A stretch of DNA of 64,000 bases from Methylopumilus sp009926035. Its GTDB lineage: Bacteria; Pseudomonadota; Gammaproteobacteria; Burkholderiales; Methylophilaceae. The translations under genes were made by a program, and so were the position numbers. The notes below the pieces were generated by a model. That model worked only from the letters and a program-made list of their open reading frames with translations. It had not been told where the DNA came from and did no database searches. Below are positions 8,074 through 15,656 of this stretch, in pieces. How positions within the stretch are numbered: position 1 is the first letter of the stretch; each line of letters starts with the position of its first letter. The DNA lies in NCBI GenBank assembly GCA_041165405.1, contig JBEANL010000002.1, forward strand, positions 43,152 to 107,151. The letters are read 5' to 3'.

Positions 8074-8972
8074 ATGATTTTATAAATGATTTTTGGCCAA
8101 TACTTATTAACGTGATATCGCTTGGCGGTATTTTAGGATGTGTATTACTTTTATGGAAAACAAGCAAAATTAAAGTAACAAAAAGCAAAGATGGCACGAG
8201 TGGCCATGTATGGGATGAAGATCTTAAAGAGATGAATAATCCTTTACCTTTATGGTGGGTGCGTTTATTTGTAATCACGATTGTATTCGGATTGGTTTAT
8301 TTATCTTTATATCCAGGACTCGGTCGCTATGACGGTCAGCTTGGCTGGACTAAAAATAAACAATATGACAAAGAAATAGCCGAAGCTAACAAAGCGCTCG
8401 AACCTATTTATGCAAAATATGCTGCAATGTCGATTGAAAATCTATCAAAGAATGAAGATGCTAAAGGTATTGGTCAGCGCTTATTTTTAAATAATTGCGC
8501 ACAATGTCATGGTTCAGATGCGAGAGGTACAAGAGGGTTTCCAAACTTAACAGATCACGATTGGCTTTATGGTGGATCACCAGAAAAAATTAAAGAGACT
8601 ATTGTGAATGGCCGTAACGGTGAAATGCCTCCAATGGCTGCAGCTATTGGCAATGAGGAAGAGATTAAAAATGTAGCAAATTATGTTTTAAGTTTATCCA
8701 ATAGCCAGCATGATACAAAACGTGCTGAATTAGGAAAAACAAAATTCACAACAATTTGCGCTGCATGTCATGGAGCTGATGGTAAAGGTAATCAACTTGT
8801 AGGCGCACCTGATTTAACAGACAATATTTGGTTACATGGTGCTGGCGAAGCAAATATCATTAAACGTATTCATGAAGGTAAAACAAATCAAATGCCATCA
8901 TGGCAAGCTAAATTTACACCAGAACAAATTCATGTGCTTGCAAGTTATGTTTGGAGTATGTCAAATCATTAA
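8070..8972 (+). CDS. ccoP: cbb3-type oxidase dihaem cytochrome c subunit III
   Basis: A 300-residue membrane-anchored dihaem cytochrome c, the electron entry subunit of the oxidase. Two hydrophobic segments lie near 11-30 and 62-82, between them the usual DGTSGHVWDEDLKEMNNPLP linker region. Two c-type haem sites are present: CAQCH (143-147) and CAACH (230-234), each followed by a methionine-containing region (EMPPM, QMPSW). The two periplasmic domains look like an internal duplication, as is normal for CcoP. Confidence 0.96.
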   Translation: MNDFINDFWPILINVISLGGILGCVLLLWKTSKIKVTKSKDGTSGHVWDEDLKEMNNPLPLWWVRLFVITIVFGLVYLSLYPGLGRYDGQLGWTKNKQYDKEIAEANKALEPIYAKYAAMSIENLSKNEDAKGIGQRLFLNNCAQCHGSDARGTRGFPNLTDHDWLYGGSPEKIKETIVNGRNGEMPPMAAAIGNEEEIKNVANYVLSLSNSQHDTKRAELGKTKFTTICAACHGADGKGNQLVGAPDLTDNIWLHGAGEANIIKRIHEGKTNQMPSWQAKFTPEQIHVLASYVWSMSNH

Positions 8973-8990
8973 TTTCTTAGCAGCACTCTA

Positions 8991-10415
8991 ATGAGTACAT
9001 TTGAATCGAATAGACCTTTTCCAAAAGAAGAGGTCATTTCACTATACAAGTCACAAGGAAAAATTCAACCAAGAGGTGTCGAAGGTTATTTCTCAAAACT
9101 TCGCTGGCTTATGGTGTGGCTTACACAAATTTATTTTTATGGTATGCCTTGGATACAATGGGGCGGTCGCCAAGCACTTCTGTTTGATTTAGACGGCAAG
9201 CGTTTTTATATTTATGGATTGGTTTTATATCCGCAAGATCTTATTTACCTCACTGCAATTTTGATTATCTCAGCATTATCTTTATTTCTTTTTACAGCTA
9301 TAGCAGGGAGATTATGGTGCGGGTTTACATGCCCCCAAACCGTTTATACAGAAATCTTTATGTGGATTGAATCGAAGATCGAAGGCAATCACATGGCAAG
9401 AAAGAAATTAGATGATATGCCATGGGCACCTAAAAAATTTGGTATTCGTTCGACCAAACATTTTGTATGGTTACTTTTTGCATTCTGGACTGGATTTACT
9501 TTTGTAGGTTATTTCACGCCCATCAGAGATCTCTTTATTGAAGTGAAGTATCTCTCAACAGGACCGTGGGAAACTTTTTGGTTGTGTTTTTATACTTTTG
9601 CAACATATGGCAATGCAGGCTTTATGCGTGAACAAGTATGTAAATACATGTGCCCATACGCAAGATTTCAAAGTGCAATGTTTGATAAAGATACATTGAT
9701 TGTTAGTTATGACAAAGAACGCGGCGAGTCTAGAGGAGGTAGATCATCACATGCTAATCATCAAGCACTTGGCGATTGTATTGATTGTCATATTTGTATG
9801 CAGGTATGTCCAACAGGGATTGATATTCGTGAAGGACTTCAATATGAATGTATAAGTTGTGGTGCTTGTGCCGATGCGTGCGATTCAGTCATGGATAAAG
9901 TGGGCTATGCACAAGGACTTATAAAGTTTACAACAGAAAATGCCTTAATTAATCGATGGACTAAACAGGAAATGATTAAGCGTATTTTTAGAGTGCGCAT
10001 ACTTATATATGGCCTCATTTTGACAACTATTATTGGCGGTGTTTTATGGAGCCTTACGTTTAGAAATTCTTTTAGAATTGATGTAGTGAGAGATCGTGGT
10101 GTCATGGCGAGATTGGTAGATGGAGGCATGCTTGAAAATGTATATCGATTAAATATTATGAATGCCCTCGAAGAAGGGCAGCATTATAAAATTTATGTAG
10201 AAGGTCTAAATAACATCGTTGTTGATTCGGATAATTTAGAGCCAAACAAAACAATTACCATTAAAGCTACTGAATCACGATGGGTGCCTGTAAGAGTTCA
10301 AATTCCAGATGGCGTTGTAAAATCAGGCTCTCATAAAATTATGTTTAGAATAGAGTCAGAAGAAACGCATGAGATCGTCAAAGAAAAGTCGACATTTATT
10401 GTGCCGAGAAATTAA
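8991..10415 (+). CDS. ccoG: CcoG (RdxA/FixG) iron-sulfur membrane protein
   Basis: A 474-residue inner-membrane protein with ferredoxin-like clusters, thought to reduce copper for delivery during cbb3 assembly. It has several membrane helices, an FeS-proximal membrane motif (RLWCGFTCPQTVYTEIFMWIE), a cytoplasmic 2x[4Fe-4S] module (CIDCHICMQVCP and CISCGACADACD, near 263-300) and a C-terminal Ig-like domain. This order fits the RdxA/FixG family (TIGR02745-type). 18 nt after ccoP and just before the FixH-like gene, the standard context. Confidence 0.93.
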   Translation: MSTFESNRPFPKEEVISLYKSQGKIQPRGVEGYFSKLRWLMVWLTQIYFYGMPWIQWGGRQALLFDLDGKRFYIYGLVLYPQDLIYLTAILIISALSLFLFTAIAGRLWCGFTCPQTVYTEIFMWIESKIEGNHMARKKLDDMPWAPKKFGIRSTKHFVWLLFAFWTGFTFVGYFTPIRDLFIEVKYLSTGPWETFWLCFYTFATYGNAGFMREQVCKYMCPYARFQSAMFDKDTLIVSYDKERGESRGGRSSHANHQALGDCIDCHICMQVCPTGIDIREGLQYECISCGACADACDSVMDKVGYAQGLIKFTTENALINRWTKQEMIKRIFRVRILIYGLILTTIIGGVLWSLTFRNSFRIDVVRDRGVMARLVDGGMLENVYRLNIMNALEEGQHYKIYVEGLNNIVVDSDNLEPNKTITIKATESRWVPVRVQIPDGVVKSGSHKIMFRIESEETHEIVKEKSTFIVPRN

Positions 10416-10425
10416 GGATAAAAAA

Positions 10426-10680
10426 ATGGATAATCAAAAAAATACAATTTGGTGGAAAAATGGATATATGTGGCTTATTTTAGGCGGACCATTGCTAGTT
10501 GTGATCGCTTCATTCGTTACTTATTATTTAGCTGTAACGAGACCCGATACAGTGATTGATAACTACTATCAAAAAGGAATTGAGATCAATAAAACGATGA
10601 GTGAAGAAAGAGATCCTATGGCGCCTGCAACCCAAGCTCGCAATCATGCGCAAACGGGCATTAAACCGAAATCACATTAA
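10426..10680 (+). CDS. ccoH: short FixH/CcoH-like protein
   Basis: An 84-residue protein starting at the ATG at 10426, chosen over an earlier start inside ccoG because AAGGA lies about 8 nt before it. One transmembrane segment (about 15-39) is followed by VTRPDTVIDNYYQKGIEINKTM, close to the FixH family sequence that precedes its periplasmic domain. Typical FixH/CcoH proteins are about 150-170 residues, so this one lacks most of the beta-sandwich domain. CcoH remains bound to the mature oxidase in other bacteria. The gene converges with the radical SAM gene, sharing 4 nt at the ends. Confidence 0.75.
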   Translation: MDNQKNTIWWKNGYMWLILGGPLLVVIASFVTYYLAVTRPDTVIDNYYQKGIEINKTMSEERDPMAPATQARNHAQTGIKPKSH

Positions 10681-11528
10681 TAGCTGACAGTAGTTGTAAT
10701 ATTGAGACTACGTAATTCTTTTGCAATATTTTGAAGAATTTCTTCATCAATACGACCCAAGTTTTTAGCTTGAGGTTGTAAAGAAGGCCTTGCTAAGCCA
10801 TAAAGATGAACACCTTGAATAATACTTTTTACTTCATTGATTAATTCTACATAGGCATCAATGTCTTTTTTGCTTGGGCCTTTGCCATCAATAGTAAAAA
10901 TACAAGTTTGTATAAAAGTTGGACAAACGTTTGCACTATTTTTGAGGCGCTCCAGTATTTGAGAGGGTTTTAGATTCACTTGATTAATTGTCTTAATACT
11001 TTCTTCAGTAGCTGCGTCTACTTTAAACCAAACTTCACCATTCATTTCTTTTAGCATTCCAACACTTTTAATTACAGAGGTTTGATGCATCAAACTCCCA
11101 TTGGTAATGAGTCGTATTTTAATTTTATGAAGTAAATTAAATTCACTTAGAATCTTTTTAACAATTGAAATAACTTCTGGAAATTCATTCGCACTCGTCG
11201 GCTCGCCATTACCTGAAAATGCAATATCTTTTAAATGACGATCTTCGAGAGATACATTTTTTTCCATGTAATCACCATGAATAATTTCATTAAGAAAAAA
11301 ACGTAACTCTTGTTCAAGTACATCTAATTCAATAGGCGGTGGTGTACCACGCGTGAGATTAGGTATCTCACAATATATACATTGCCAATTACAGGCGTTA
11401 TTCACATTTAAGTTAACGCCAATCGACAAGCCACCTGCGCGCCTTGAAATGACTGAGTAAATATATTTGAGGCCGCTCAATTCTCGGCTGTGATCATGAA
11501 TACTAAGATATTGTTTAGATACGCTCAT
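10677..11528 (-). CDS. radical SAM protein (COG0731-like)
   Basis: A 283-residue radical SAM enzyme. The cluster motif CNWQCIYC (CxxxCxxC) lies near residues 47-54 and is followed by the SAM-binding region with FSGNGEPT. The overall layout matches the COG0731 group, related to archaeal TYW1, whose bacterial members have no settled substrate. In this window it lies 12 nt downstream of fnr on the same strand, so may be expressed with it. Function beyond radical SAM chemistry is unknown. Confidence 0.75.
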   Translation of the reverse strand: MSVSKQYLSIHDHSRELSGLKYIYSVISRRAGGLSIGVNLNVNNACNWQCIYCEIPNLTRGTPPPIELDVLEQELRFFLNEIIHGDYMEKNVSLEDRHLKDIAFSGNGEPTSANEFPEVISIVKKILSEFNLLHKIKIRLITNGSLMHQTSVIKSVGMLKEMNGEVWFKVDAATEESIKTINQVNLKPSQILERLKNSANVCPTFIQTCIFTIDGKGPSKKDIDAYVELINEVKSIIQGVHLYGLARPSLQPQAKNLGRIDEEILQNIAKELRSLNITTTVSY

Positions 11529-11540
11529 GTATTGAGCTTT

Positions 11541-12260
11541 TTAATTGCAGTTAGGTGATTTAACAAGTTGCTTTAATGCGTCTGGTTTTAAAATTTTAAT
11601 ATGACGTTGCTTAACTTCAATAATGCCTTCTTCACTATATTTTGAAAAAGTACGACTGACCGTTTCAAGTTTAAGACCTAAATAACTTCCAATTTCTTCA
11701 CGTGACATTCTTAAAATGAATTCGGATTGTGATTGTCCTCGGGCAAAAAGTCTTTGAATGAGATTTACTAAAAAGTTAGCGAGCCTTTCTTCTGCTGACA
11801 TGTTTCCAAGAAGCATCATCATGCCGTTTTCGCGAACAATTTCACGACTCATAATTTTATGAACGTGTTTTTGTAGCACTGGAAACTCTCTGGATAAATC
11901 TTCAATGTGATCAAAAGGCATCACACAGACTTCAGCATCTTCTAGAGCAACAGCGTTGCATGTGTGATGATCATTCACAATGCCATCGAGGCCTATAATT
12001 TCTCCGGCCATTTGAAAGCCTGTAACTTGTTCGCGCCCATCTTCTGACGCTACAGAAGTCTTAAAAAAACCTGTACGAATAGCATAAAGAGAAGTAAACG
12101 TTTCCCCATTTTCAAAGAGCAAGTCACCTTGTTTAATTTTTTTACGCGTTGTGACAACTTCATCAAGTTTATGCATATCATTTTGATCAAAACCAACGGG
12201 CATACAGAGCTCGCGAAGATTACAACTTGAACAGGCAACTTTGAATGTTTCAGCTTTCAT
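11541..12260 (-). CDS. fnr: FNR/ANR oxygen-sensing transcription regulator
   Basis: A 239-residue Crp/Fnr regulator that carries an oxygen-labile [4Fe-4S] cluster and activates or represses genes at low oxygen. The cluster ligands are all present: C10, C13 and C19 (CSSCNLRELC), plus C112 in AEVCVMPFD, matching E. coli FNR C20, C23, C29 and C122 with a constant offset of 10. The recognition helix has E199-T-V-S-R203, equivalent to E209/S212/R213 of E. coli, so it should read TTGAT-N4-ATCAA. It is divergent from hemN across an FNR box and lies among its probable targets. Confidence 0.93.
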   Translation of the reverse strand: MKAETFKVACSSCNLRELCMPVGFDQNDMHKLDEVVTTRKKIKQGDLLFENGETFTSLYAIRTGFFKTSVASEDGREQVTGFQMAGEIIGLDGIVNDHHTCNAVALEDAEVCVMPFDHIEDLSREFPVLQKHVHKIMSREIVRENGMMMLLGNMSAEERLANFLVNLIQRLFARGQSQSEFILRMSREEIGSYLGLKLETVSRTFSKYSEEGIIEVKQRHIKILKPDALKQLVKSPNCN

Positions 12261-12330
12261 CGAAAAATTACTTATGTTTTAAAGCGTTTAGTGTAGCTTA
12301 TTCATCAATCTATGAATAGATGAAGTCTTT

Positions 12331-12344
12331 TTGATGTACGTCAA
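12331..12344. promoter_or_regulatory. FNR-type binding site between fnr and hemN
   Basis: TTGAT-GTAC-GTCAA, one mismatch from consensus. It lies 71 bp before the fnr start and 37 bp before the annotated hemN start. A class II position would put the hemN transcript start close to the ATG at 12381, so either hemN is nearly leaderless, its true start is further in, or the box mainly controls fnr itself. Confidence 0.65.
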
Positions 12345-12380
12345 AGATAGCAATTTAGGCTTATGGCACAGTAATGTCCT

Positions 12381-13799
12381 ATGGATACTGATGTCAAAAA
12401 AAATAGAGATCAAAAATTAGGTTTGACACCTATTACAACTTCACTTTTGCAAAAATTTGACGTCAATGGGCCAAGATATACTTCATATCCGACTGCAGAT
12501 CGCTTTGTAGAAGCTTTTACTGAAAACGCTTATAAAGAAGCGCTAGAGCAAAGACGATTACATCCAATTAATCAACCTTTGTCGATTTATGTTCATATTC
12601 CTTTTTGTGAGTCGCTTTGTTTTTACTGTGCTTGCAATAAAATCGTCACTAAACATCATGAACGTTCTCGCGAATACTTAGATTATTTGAAAAAAGAAAT
12701 TGATTTACATCTCGATTATTTAGGTCAAAAACAAGTTGTGAGTCAGCTTCATCTTGGTGGCGGTTCACCTACATTTTTTTCAGATGAAGAAATCAAAGAA
12801 CTATTTAATAAACTTAAAGAAGTTTTTGTATTCAGCTCTCAAGGGGAATATTCGATTGAAGTAGATCCTAGAACGGTCGATAGTAAGCGTTTAAAAAGAT
12901 TAAAAGAAATTGGTTTTAATCGCTTAAGTTTTGGTGTGCAGGATTTTAATCCTGATGTGCAAAAAGCCGTTCATCGAGTACAGCCATTTGATCAAGTAGT
13001 TTCTCTCATGAACGACGCTCATGAAGATGGTTATGAATCCATTAATATGGATTTAATTTATGGATTGCCACTTCAAACACCTGAAACATTTAATGAAACC
13101 TTAGATCAAGTGATTAGCTTAAAACCTGATCGAATTGCTTTATATGCTTATGCGCATTTACCTCAGCGCTTTAAGCCTCAGCGACGCATTCATGAAGACG
13201 ATATTCCCCCTGCAAAAAATAAGATTACTATGTTGTCGTTGGCTATCGAAAAATTTCTTGAAAATGGTTATATCTATGTAGGTATGGACCATTTTGCTTT
13301 GCCAACAGATAGTTTAGCCATTGCAAAAAGACAAGGAAGATTGCATCGAAATTTCCAAGGCTATAGTACACAACCTGATTGCGACATTATTGCATTAGGT
13401 GTTTCAGCAATTGGACGTGTTGGAGCTAATTACAATCAAAATGCAAAAGAACTTGAAGATTATTATGATCATCTTAATCATAGACGCTTTCCAATTATTA
13501 AAGGATTAGCACTTTCAAAAGATGATATCGTGCGACGTGCTGTCATTATGGAAATAATGTGTCAGGGTCGATTGGATTACCAATCAATTGAATTGGCTTA
13601 TTTAATTAACTTCAAAGAATATTTTTCATCTGAAATGAATCTTCTTCGAAATTTTCAAGAAAAAGATTTTATCGACTTAGATGATTCAGGTATTCAAGTG
13701 ACAGATACAGGCTGGTTTTTTGTACGTGCAATTGCTATGATTTTTGATCGATACTTACAATTGGATCAAAATCGCACGCGGTTTTCTAAAATTCTTTAA
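12381..13799 (+). CDS. hemN: oxygen-independent coproporphyrinogen III oxidase
   Basis: A 472-residue radical SAM enzyme that converts coproporphyrinogen III to protoporphyrinogen IX without oxygen, for haem synthesis under low oxygen. The four diagnostic cysteines CxxxCxxCxC are at 76, 80, 83 and 85, as in true HemN and unlike HemW. GPRYTSYPT near 30-38 is the substrate-site signature. The N-terminus is about 11 residues longer than in E. coli and there is no obvious ribosome site, so the start is uncertain. An FNR box lies upstream. Its stop overlaps the next start by one base. Confidence 0.93.
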   Translation: MDTDVKKNRDQKLGLTPITTSLLQKFDVNGPRYTSYPTADRFVEAFTENAYKEALEQRRLHPINQPLSIYVHIPFCESLCFYCACNKIVTKHHERSREYLDYLKKEIDLHLDYLGQKQVVSQLHLGGGSPTFFSDEEIKELFNKLKEVFVFSSQGEYSIEVDPRTVDSKRLKRLKEIGFNRLSFGVQDFNPDVQKAVHRVQPFDQVVSLMNDAHEDGYESINMDLIYGLPLQTPETFNETLDQVISLKPDRIALYAYAHLPQRFKPQRRIHEDDIPPAKNKITMLSLAIEKFLENGYIYVGMDHFALPTDSLAIAKRQGRLHRNFQGYSTQPDCDIIALGVSAIGRVGANYNQNAKELEDYYDHLNHRRFPIIKGLALSKDDIVRRAVIMEIMCQGRLDYQSIELAYLINFKEYFSSEMNLLRNFQEKDFIDLDDSGIQVTDTGWFFVRAIAMIFDRYLQLDQNRTRFSKIL

Positions 13800-14467
13800 T
13801 GTTTTTTCAATTCTCAGTTTTTTTATCAACTTTTTTTATGGGGTTGATGGGCGGCCCACATTGTATCGCTATGTGCGGAGCGCCATGTGCTGCAATTAGT
13901 GCACAAGGACCTCGGCAGATTGTGAAATTTCACTTAGGTCGCATTTTAGGTTACGGCATCTTAGGTGGTATCGCAGCTTATTCTGTGAATAATCTAGCTT
14001 GGTTTTCAAATCAAACGATGTCGCTTCATCCTATCTGGACATTTTTTCATGGCATTATTTTTGTATTGGGTTTTGTGATGTTGCTTTATGCAAAGCAACC
14101 TCAATGGATTGATCATATGGGTAAATCTATTTGGAATAAAATACAAAAAATTTCTAAAACGTTAAGAAGTAGTTTTTTATTAGGATTGCTCTGGTCTTTC
14201 ATGCCATGCGGACTTTTGTATTCCGCATTGCTTGTTGCAGCTCTTACTTTAAATATTTTAAATGGCTTTCTTTCTATGATGTTTTTTGCATTAGGCACAA
14301 GTATCTCTCTAATAGTGAGCCCAATCATTTGGTTAAAGATAAAAAATGGAAAATTATGGCTCAATGAAATACAAGGAATGCGTATAGCAGGGTTACTTCT
14401 TATGATTGCTGCATCTTGGGCAATCTGGATGGATTTAATTCATCCCATGAAATTATGGTGCCAATAA
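13799..14467 (+). CDS. TauE/SafE-like membrane protein (COG2836) next to hemN
   Basis: A 222-residue membrane protein with about six helices. It has the COG2836 signatures GGPHCIAMCGAPC near 18-30 and SFMPCGLLYSAL near 140-151, both containing conserved cysteines in or near helices. Related to DsbD/urease-accessory-type transporters and annotated loosely as a sulfite exporter. In Pseudomonas a protein of this type also lies beside hemN and the cco genes, so a role in metal or redox supply to cbb3 oxidase is more likely than sulfite export here. The ATG overlaps the hemN stop, so the two are coupled. Confidence 0.75.
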   Translation: MFFQFSVFLSTFFMGLMGGPHCIAMCGAPCAAISAQGPRQIVKFHLGRILGYGILGGIAAYSVNNLAWFSNQTMSLHPIWTFFHGIIFVLGFVMLLYAKQPQWIDHMGKSIWNKIQKISKTLRSSFLLGLLWSFMPCGLLYSALLVAALTLNILNGFLSMMFFALGTSISLIVSPIIWLKIKNGKLWLNEIQGMRIAGLLLMIAASWAIWMDLIHPMKLWCQ

Positions 14468-14469
14468 AA

Positions 14470-14495
14470 AACCCCTACGTTTGAAGGCAGGGGTT
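14470..14495 (-). terminator. intrinsic terminator of ompW
   Basis: The inverted repeat AACCCCT (14470-14476) / AGGGGTT (14489-14495) is followed on the minus strand by a run of T (TTTTTTATT). It serves ompW on the minus strand; on the plus strand, where the TauE/SafE-like gene ends, no T run follows. Confidence 0.8.
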
Positions 14496-14502
14496 CAAGG
14501 AA

Positions 14503-14523
14503 AATGCTAGTGGACCTAGCATT
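14503..14523. repeat. perfect 8-bp inverted repeat after ompW
   Basis: AATGCTAG-TGGAC-CTAGCATT lies between the ompW stop and the terminator. It would form a stable extra hairpin at the end of the ompW mRNA, possibly stabilising its 3' end. Confidence 0.6.
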
Positions 14524-14531
14524 ATTTACTA

Positions 14532-15152
14532 CTAGAATTTCTTACCAATACCAAAGCTTACAACCCATGGGTCAACGTCAAGATCGTCAATTTTTGAAGT
14601 CGTATTGACGTCTGTGCTAAACCAGATTTTCTTCACATCAAAGTTGACTAACCATTTGTTTTGGAGATTGTAATCGACACCTGCTTGAAGTGCTGGACCA
14701 AACATATTTCTATCAACGGTAATGCCTGTCGTACTTAAATTTAAATTTCTATCTATCGCTCTGATATAGGACAAACCTGCTCCAACATAAGGGTCAACTG
14801 TTTGATCAGGATTAAAATGCCATTGTGCAGTTAATGTCGGAGGCAGGAGATTAATACTACCTAATTTGCTTACAGATCCATCATTTGCAATTGCATTTAC
14901 ATCATGTCTTGTACCTGTAGCCAAAATAAGTTCAGCAGCTATATTTTTTGTAAAATAGTATGAGAAGTCAATTTCTGGAATTGTATTGCTATCGACTTCT
15001 AATTTTTGGTATCCACTTAAATTAAGATGACTTGATTCGTCAGGTGCAATGTGAGTTGCTCTTAAACGAACAACCACATCACCCTTTTCAGCAAAAGATA
15101 GGGCTGGTGCCATTAAGCCAGCAACTAAAATGGCAATGAGTGATTTTTTCAT
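14532..15152 (-). CDS. ompW: OmpW-family outer-membrane protein
   Basis: A 206-residue outer-membrane beta-barrel of the OmpW family, which forms a small eight-stranded barrel with a hydrophobic channel. The signal peptide MKKSLIAILVAGLMAPALSFA is cut before EKGD. VVVRLRATHIAPDES is the usual first strand and loop. The protein ends in phenylalanine, the normal barrel-assembly signal. A perfect FNR palindrome stands about 62 bp upstream with a TAAAAT -10 in between, so expression should rise at low oxygen, as known for E. coli ompW. The gene is monocistronic with its own terminator. Confidence 0.92.
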   Translation of the reverse strand: MKKSLIAILVAGLMAPALSFAEKGDVVVRLRATHIAPDESSHLNLSGYQKLEVDSNTIPEIDFSYYFTKNIAAELILATGTRHDVNAIANDGSVSKLGSINLLPPTLTAQWHFNPDQTVDPYVGAGLSYIRAIDRNLNLSTTGITVDRNMFGPALQAGVDYNLQNKWLVNFDVKKIWFSTDVNTTSKIDDLDVDPWVVSFGIGKKF

Positions 15153-15206
15153 AATATTTCCCTATTAATAACAGGGTAATTTTATGGTTTATAAGAGAAG
15201 AAAGAC

Positions 15207-15220
15207 TTGATGTAGATCAA
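15207..15220 (-). promoter_or_regulatory. perfect FNR palindrome upstream of ompW
   Basis: TTGAT-GTAG-ATCAA matches the FNR consensus exactly. On the minus strand a TAAAAT at 15184-15179 predicts a start near 15172, which places the box at about -41.5, the classic class II activating position. The ompW ATG is at 15152. The box also overlaps the start of the intergenic region after the DUF442-like gene's stop at 15228. Confidence 0.82.
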
Positions 15221-15227
15221 ATCAAAG

Positions 15228-15647
15228 CTATTTAAGGGAATTGAGACGATCTCGTAACAGGGATAAGTCATAACCTGCATTTTGAGTTTTACTCAAAATA
15301 TCATCAATAGGTAATGTTTTTGCATGAGACAGAGCCCAAAGTGTTGAACATCTTGTACCTGTTCGACAATAAGCAAAAACAGGTTTTTGGGCTACTTCAA
15401 AGTAACAGCCAAATTGAGCAATGTCAGCATCTGAAATTTGTCCGCCCACGACAGGCTGATGAATGGCTTTTATACCTAAATTTTGAGCTTCTTTTTCGAT
15501 GATTGAAAAAGCTAGCTGGCCCTCAGACTCTTGGTCAGGACGATTGCAAAAAATAGTTTTGTAGCCTTGGGCATGAATTTCTTTTAAGTCTTCGATCGTA
15601 ATTTGATCAGAGACAGTGAGTTCGTTATTTATTTTTGCAAATTTCAT
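15228..15647 (-). CDS. TIGR01244/DUF442-type sulfurtransferase-like phosphatase-fold protein
   Basis: A 139-residue protein of the family often fused to, or encoded beside, the Blh persulfide dioxygenase. The catalytic loop C94-RTGT-R99 (YCRTGTRC) has the six-residue CxxxxR spacing of rhodaneses rather than CX5R of phosphatases. The N-terminus (ITIEDLKEIHAQGYKTIFCNRPDQES) is typical of the family. The substrate is unproven; a sulfur-transfer role is inferred. It lies 10 nt downstream of hemW on the minus strand. The proposed partner enzyme is encoded far away at 61569. Confidence 0.78.
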   Translation of the reverse strand: MKFAKINNELTVSDQITIEDLKEIHAQGYKTIFCNRPDQESEGQLAFSIIEKEAQNLGIKAIHQPVVGGQISDADIAQFGCYFEVAQKPVFAYCRTGTRCSTLWALSHAKTLPIDDILSKTQNAGYDLSLLRDRLNSLK

Positions 15648-15656
15648 AACTTCATT

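Noticed and set aside
13799..14467. Calling the TauE/SafE-like gene a sulfite exporter
   Set aside because: Its COG2836 motifs and place between hemN and ompW fit a cbb3-related role better than sulfur export, unlike the gene at 60395.
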